A stretch of 64,000 nucleotides of DNA from Microbacterium ginsengisoli (GTDB taxonomy: Bacteria; Actinomycetota; Actinomycetes; Actinomycetales; Microbacteriaceae): positions 1 to 64,000 of the forward strand of contig NZ_JYIY01000074.1 of NCBI RefSeq assembly GCF_000956535.1. The letters run 5' to 3'. Of the stretch, positions 60,910 through 64,000 are shown one piece after another. The notes below the pieces were generated by a model. It did not search any database. It saw only the letters and a list, made by a program, of their open reading frames with translations, and was not told the origin of the DNA. Within the stretch, counting starts at the first letter, position 1, and every line of letters begins with the position of its first letter. Made by a program: the position numbers and the translations under genes.

Positions 60910-62534
60910 GCGTCGAGCTCGTCGCGGGGCGCTTCCGTGTCGTGCGCATCGTCGGCGCGGGAGGTACGGCGACGGTCTACGAGGCCGTGGACGAACGCAC
61001 GCAACAGGTCGTCGCGCTGAAGGTGCTCCACCCGCATTTCGCAGACGACGAGCGCACCTGGGATGCGTTCTTCGAAGAGGTGCGGGCGTCGTCGGCGATC
61101 GATCACCCGGCGATGGTGGAGGTCGTCGACTGGGGCGTGCACCAGGGTGGGGGCGCGCCGTCCGCGTGGATCGCGATGGAGTTCGTGCCGGGGAGCACCC
61201 TCGGGCAGCACGTGCGCCGCTGGGGACCCCTCGCTCGGTCGGACGCGCTGATCGTCGCCGACGCGCTGCTGCGCGTGATCGAGGCGTCCCACGACGCGGG
61301 GATCGTGCACCGGGACATCAGCCCCAGCAACGTGATGGTCGAGATGCAGTTCGGTGCGGCGGGCGTGCGTCCCGGTTCGGTGCGTCTGCTCGACTTCGGG
61401 CTCGCCGACCTCTCCGGGCGTTCGACGCACGGCGCCGATCCGCTGCTGAGCGCCGCGGGCGGCGGCGTCGTCGCGAACGTGCCGTACGCGTCGCCCGAGC
61501 ATCTGACCGGAAGGTCGGTCGTCGAGGCGAGCGATGTCTATCAAGTGGCGGCGGTGCTGTGGTTCGCGCTGACGGGTGCGCCGCCGTTCACCGGCGACAG
61601 CGAGGCGGTGTCCCTCGCGCACCGCACGTCGCCCGCCCCGCGCCTGCGCGACGTGCTCGCAGGCATCGACCCGGCGCTCGATCGGGCGATCGCGCGCGCG
61701 CTCGCGAAAGATCCCGCCTCCCGCCCGTCGGCGCGAGACATGCGCGCCGCGCTGCTGCGTGCAGGCGCGGCGGAGACGCCCGGCGACCCGTCGCCCGCGC
61801 GCACCGCGAACGGGTGGCAGGAGGCCGTCGGAACGACGGCCCTCCTGCCTGCCGCCGTCGCCGTGTCGCAGCGATCGCGCGCGGGTGCGGTGCGGTGGCG
61901 GCGGCCGGGCGGCGTCGCCGTCATCGTGGTGGGTGTGCTCGTGGCCGGGGCGGTGATCGTCGGCCTGTCTGCCGCGGCGACACCGACGACCTGGGACGCG
62001 GGCCCCGCGCCGACGGCCTCCTCCGCGGAGCCGACCACGTCGGCAGCGCCCTCGCCGGCGGCACCGACCATCGTGGTGCCCGAGCTCGTGGGGCTCTCCC
62101 GGGCCGATGCCGAGGCCGCGCTCGTGCGTGCGGGGCTGCGTGTGGGGCGGGTCGAATCGGTGGATGCCGCGGCATCCGCCGACACCGTCGTCACCGCGTC
62201 GGCGACCCGGGGCGTTCGGCTCGCGGCCGGCTCCGCCGTCGATCTCGCGGTGGCGTCGGGGAGGAACGCCGTGCCCGACGTGACCGGTCTCGACGCGGAC
62301 ACAGCGGGCGCGCGCCTGACGGCGGCGGGGTTCCCGAGCGCCGTCGTCGGCGGGGTCCCGGGACAGCCCGTCATCTCGTACTCACCCACGGGCAGCGTGC
62401 CCCTCGGCACCGCCGTCGCCCTCACGCTCGCATCGGCGCCATCGCCGACGCCGACGCCCCCCGGGTCGGCGACGCCGTCGATGACCCCGACCCCGTCGCC
62501 GACGCCGACCGGCACACCCACCCCCACGCCGTGA
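60906..62534 (+). CDS. PASTA-domain Ser/Thr protein kinase
   Basis: A 542-residue membrane kinase. The kinase domain (about 8-275) has the glycine loop GAGGTATVYEA, K39, H135-R-D137 and DFG (163-165). The catalytic-loop Lys of HRDxKxxN is replaced by Ser (HRDISPSN), a variant seen in some bacterial kinases. A transmembrane helix (about 336-358) and two extracellular PASTA domains (about 389-452 and 455-512) follow, the latter sensing peptidoglycan or lipid II. The C-terminus is a Pro/Thr tail. This is a PknB/Stk1 architecture with fewer PASTA units. Confidence 0.9.
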   Translation: MSVELVAGRFRVVRIVGAGGTATVYEAVDERTQQVVALKVLHPHFADDERTWDAFFEEVRASSAIDHPAMVEVVDWGVHQGGGAPSAWIAMEFVPGSTLGQHVRRWGPLARSDALIVADALLRVIEASHDAGIVHRDISPSNVMVEMQFGAAGVRPGSVRLLDFGLADLSGRSTHGADPLLSAAGGGVVANVPYASPEHLTGRSVVEASDVYQVAAVLWFALTGAPPFTGDSEAVSLAHRTSPAPRLRDVLAGIDPALDRAIARALAKDPASRPSARDMRAALLRAGAAETPGDPSPARTANGWQEAVGTTALLPAAVAVSQRSRAGAVRWRRPGGVAVIVVGVLVAGAVIVGLSAAATPTTWDAGPAPTASSAEPTTSAAPSPAAPTIVVPELVGLSRADAEAALVRAGLRVGRVESVDAAASADTVVTASATRGVRLAAGSAVDLAVASGRNAVPDVTGLDADTAGARLTAAGFPSAVVGGVPGQPVISYSPTGSVPLGTAVALTLASAPSPTPTPPGSATPSMTPTPSPTPTGTPTPTP

Positions 62535-62588
62535 CCCGCGCCCGCGCAACTCGCCGCACCTCAGCCCGATACATCTCCTCAATGCCCC

Positions 62589-62610
62589 GTACACGTCGGG
62601 TTCACCGGAA
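62589..62610 (+). promoter_or_regulatory. candidate Pho box before pstC
   Basis: Two adjacent 11-nt direct repeats (GTACACGTCGG, GTTCACCGGAA) match the GTTCACC-type PhoP boxes of actinobacteria. They lie 60-80 nt before pstC. Confidence 0.5.
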
Positions 62611-62669
62611 CGGCTGACACTTCCTGTGTCCCGATTGGCTCGCTTCATGGCGGAGAACGGAATCAGCTC

Positions 62670-63680
62670 ATGAGCGAAGCTCTCACCGAGGTGCTGCCTG
62701 ACGCAGGCGGCCCGCAGCCGCGATCACTGCGATCGCGGCCGGTGCGCGCAGACCGCGTCTTCCGGCTGGTGTCCTACTCCGCCGGCGGCACGACGGTCGC
62801 CATCATGCTCGCCGTCGGGCTGTTCCTGTCGCTCCGCGCGAGCGATGCCCTCGGGGTCGCGGGATTCTCCTTCCTCACGACCCAGGAGTGGACCCCGGAG
62901 ACGCAGACGTTCGGCATCGCCGCCGTGCTGTTCGGCACGATCACGATCGCGACCATCGCGATGTGCATCTCGGTGCCGCTGGCGCTCGGCACGGCGCTGC
63001 TCATCAGCGAGATCGTGCCCGCGCGGGCCAAGCGCTTCCTCATCACCCTCGTCGACCTGATGGCGGCGGTTCCGAGCGTGGTGTTCGGCCTGTGGGGCGT
63101 GTTCTTCCTGCAGTCGAACGTCATCCCGGTCGCCCAGTGGATCTCGACCTACTTCGGCTGGATCCCGTTCTTCGCCGTGACCGACCAGTCCGGACAGGGA
63201 ATCACGGATGCCGGCGCCTTCACCTCGTCCGCGTTCATCGCCGGAATCGTGGTCGCACTCATGGTGGTGCCCACGCAGACCTCGATCATGCGCGAGTCGT
63301 TCTCGCAGGCGCCGCTCGGCGAGCGTGAGGGAGCGCTCGCCCTCGGGTCGACCCGTTGGGGGATGATCCGCACCGTCGTGCTGCCGTTCGGACGCGGCGG
63401 CATCATCGGCGGCACCATGCTCGGCCTCGGCCGGGCGCTGGGGGAGACGATCGCGGTGGTCATGATCATCTCGCCGATCTTCTCCATCAACTGGCAGGTC
63501 TTGAAGTCGGGCACGAACTCGGTCTCGGCACTCATCGCGCTGCGCTACGGAGAGGCCAGCCAGTTCGGGCTCTCGGCCCTGATGGCCGCGGGCCTGGTGC
63601 TGTTCATCCTCACCCTCATCGTCAACTTCACGGCGTCGTTGATCGTCGCCCGCAGCAGGTCCGGGGCGGAGAGCGGCTGA
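62670..63680 (+). CDS. pstC: phosphate ABC transporter permease
   Basis: PstC is one of two permeases of the high-affinity phosphate importer. The 336-residue protein has six hydrophobic segments, SVPLALGTALLISE, VPSVVFGLWGVFFL and the ATPase-contact loop EREGALALGSTRWGMIRTVVLP. GLGRALGETIAVVMI near the end is a family signature. pstS, usually directly upstream, is absent. The stop overlaps the pstA ATG (TGATG). Confidence 0.94.
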   Translation: MSEALTEVLPDAGGPQPRSLRSRPVRADRVFRLVSYSAGGTTVAIMLAVGLFLSLRASDALGVAGFSFLTTQEWTPETQTFGIAAVLFGTITIATIAMCISVPLALGTALLISEIVPARAKRFLITLVDLMAAVPSVVFGLWGVFFLQSNVIPVAQWISTYFGWIPFFAVTDQSGQGITDAGAFTSSAFIAGIVVALMVVPTQTSIMRESFSQAPLGEREGALALGSTRWGMIRTVVLPFGRGGIIGGTMLGLGRALGETIAVVMIISPIFSINWQVLKSGTNSVSALIALRYGEASQFGLSALMAAGLVLFILTLIVNFTASLIVARSRSGAESG

Positions 63681-64000
63681 TGACCATCGTCGAATCCGAA
63701 GAACGCGGCCCGGCCGAGGACGGGCCTCGCGCCTCCGCGGCGCGCCGTACGCGCACACCCGCGCGTGGCGCGGTGACCACGGGAGCGAAGCGCGACCTCC
63801 ACGGCGTCCCGCTCGATGACACCTTCAACGTGCTCGGGGCCGCGGCGGCCGGGCTCGCGGTGGCGACGCTGCTGTTCGGCTGGCTGACGCCGATGACGGG
63901 CTACGTCGGCTGGATCGTGGTCGCGTTCCTCGCCTTCCTCCTGATCTACGCGGTGCTCGCGTCGCTGCGCGCCGACCGCCTCGCCGTCGCCGACCGCATC
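63680..64000 (+). CDS. pstA: phosphate ABC transporter permease PstA, N-terminal part
   Basis: The frame stays open to the window end (107 codons). Residues 1-45 are a polar cytoplasmic tail. Two hydrophobic segments follow at about 50-68 and 75-95. Identification rests on the overlap with pstC and the start of the usual PstA membrane pattern, as no signature loop is reached. Confidence 0.8.
   Translation, partial: MTIVESEERGPAEDGPRASAARRTRTPARGAVTTGAKRDLHGVPLDDTFNVLGAAAAGLAVATLLFGWLTPMTGYVGWIVVAFLAFLLIYAVLASLRADRLAVADRI

Noticed and set aside
62430..62534. ACGCCGACC-type repeat run at the kinase gene end as a tandem-repeat locus
   Set aside because: It encodes an ordinary Pro/Thr-rich tail with irregular units; no exact tandem repeat is present.

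Overview
This 64 kb window is a chromosomal segment of a high-GC actinobacterium, most likely Microbacteriaceae and plausibly Microbacterium. The grounds are about 70% GC, frequent GTG/TTG starts, many leaderless genes (a TAnnnT -10 box 6-8 nt before the start codon) and conserved actinobacterial gene order. The genus is inference; no rRNA gene is present. Genes cover almost everything. I see no rRNA, tRNA, CRISPR array, insertion sequence or prophage.

Layout. 1-4.4 kb: a secreted coiled-coil protein (cut at the left edge), then a CitA/DcuS-like two-component system divergent from a dicarboxylate transporter (dctA). 4.4-7 kb: a structured leader resembling the actino-pnp element, then pnp. 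7-31.8 kb: a core block whose gene content and order resemble the M. tuberculosis pnp-to-lexA region. It holds dapB, thyX, dapA, rnj, ftsK, pgsA, cinA, clgR, a DUF3046 gene, recA, recX, miaB, miaA, dapF and hflX. Among these sit less conserved genes: a degenerate aldo/keto reductase, acetyltransferases, a YfcH-like epimerase, OsmC, a thioredoxin/DUF4395 pair and a thiolase. 31.8-38.6 kb: an S9 peptidase, metF-metE, and lexA divergent from a small membrane LysM protein. 38.6-43 kb: hisC-hisB-hisH-priA, an SseB-family gene and a DUF1844 gene. 43-45.5 kb: infC-rpmI-rplT behind a folded leader, then an RNA 2'-O-methyltransferase gene. 45.6-52.5 kb: a glutamate/glutamine-type ABC importer (gluABCD) and pheS-pheT. 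52.6-60.3 kb: a dienelactone-hydrolase-like gene and the arginine genes argC-J-B-D-F-H, preceded by a 27-codon Arg-rich leader ORF. 60.4-64 kb: an unknown gene coupled to a PASTA Ser/Thr kinase, then pstC and the start of pstA.

How the parts work together. dapA, dapB and dapF supply diaminopimelate and lysine. The his, arg and met genes are tightly packed biosynthetic operons with ATGA/GTGA stop-start overlaps. recA, recX and lexA, with the LysM gene beside lexA, form an SOS module: LexA-box-like sequences lie at the recA promoter and between lexA and the LysM gene. pnp, rnj, miaA/B, hflX, infC/rpmI/rplT and pheST serve RNA turnover and translation.

Most notable observations: the candidate arginine attenuation leader peptide before argC in a cluster lacking argR and argG; about 18 genes with the same leaderless promoter geometry; an AUC start codon and complex leader for infC; a shared LexA box between lexA and a putative SOS division inhibitor; a genome-wide GGATGCC/GGCATCC word that overrides codon preference; and an aldo/keto reductase that has lost three of four catalytic residues.
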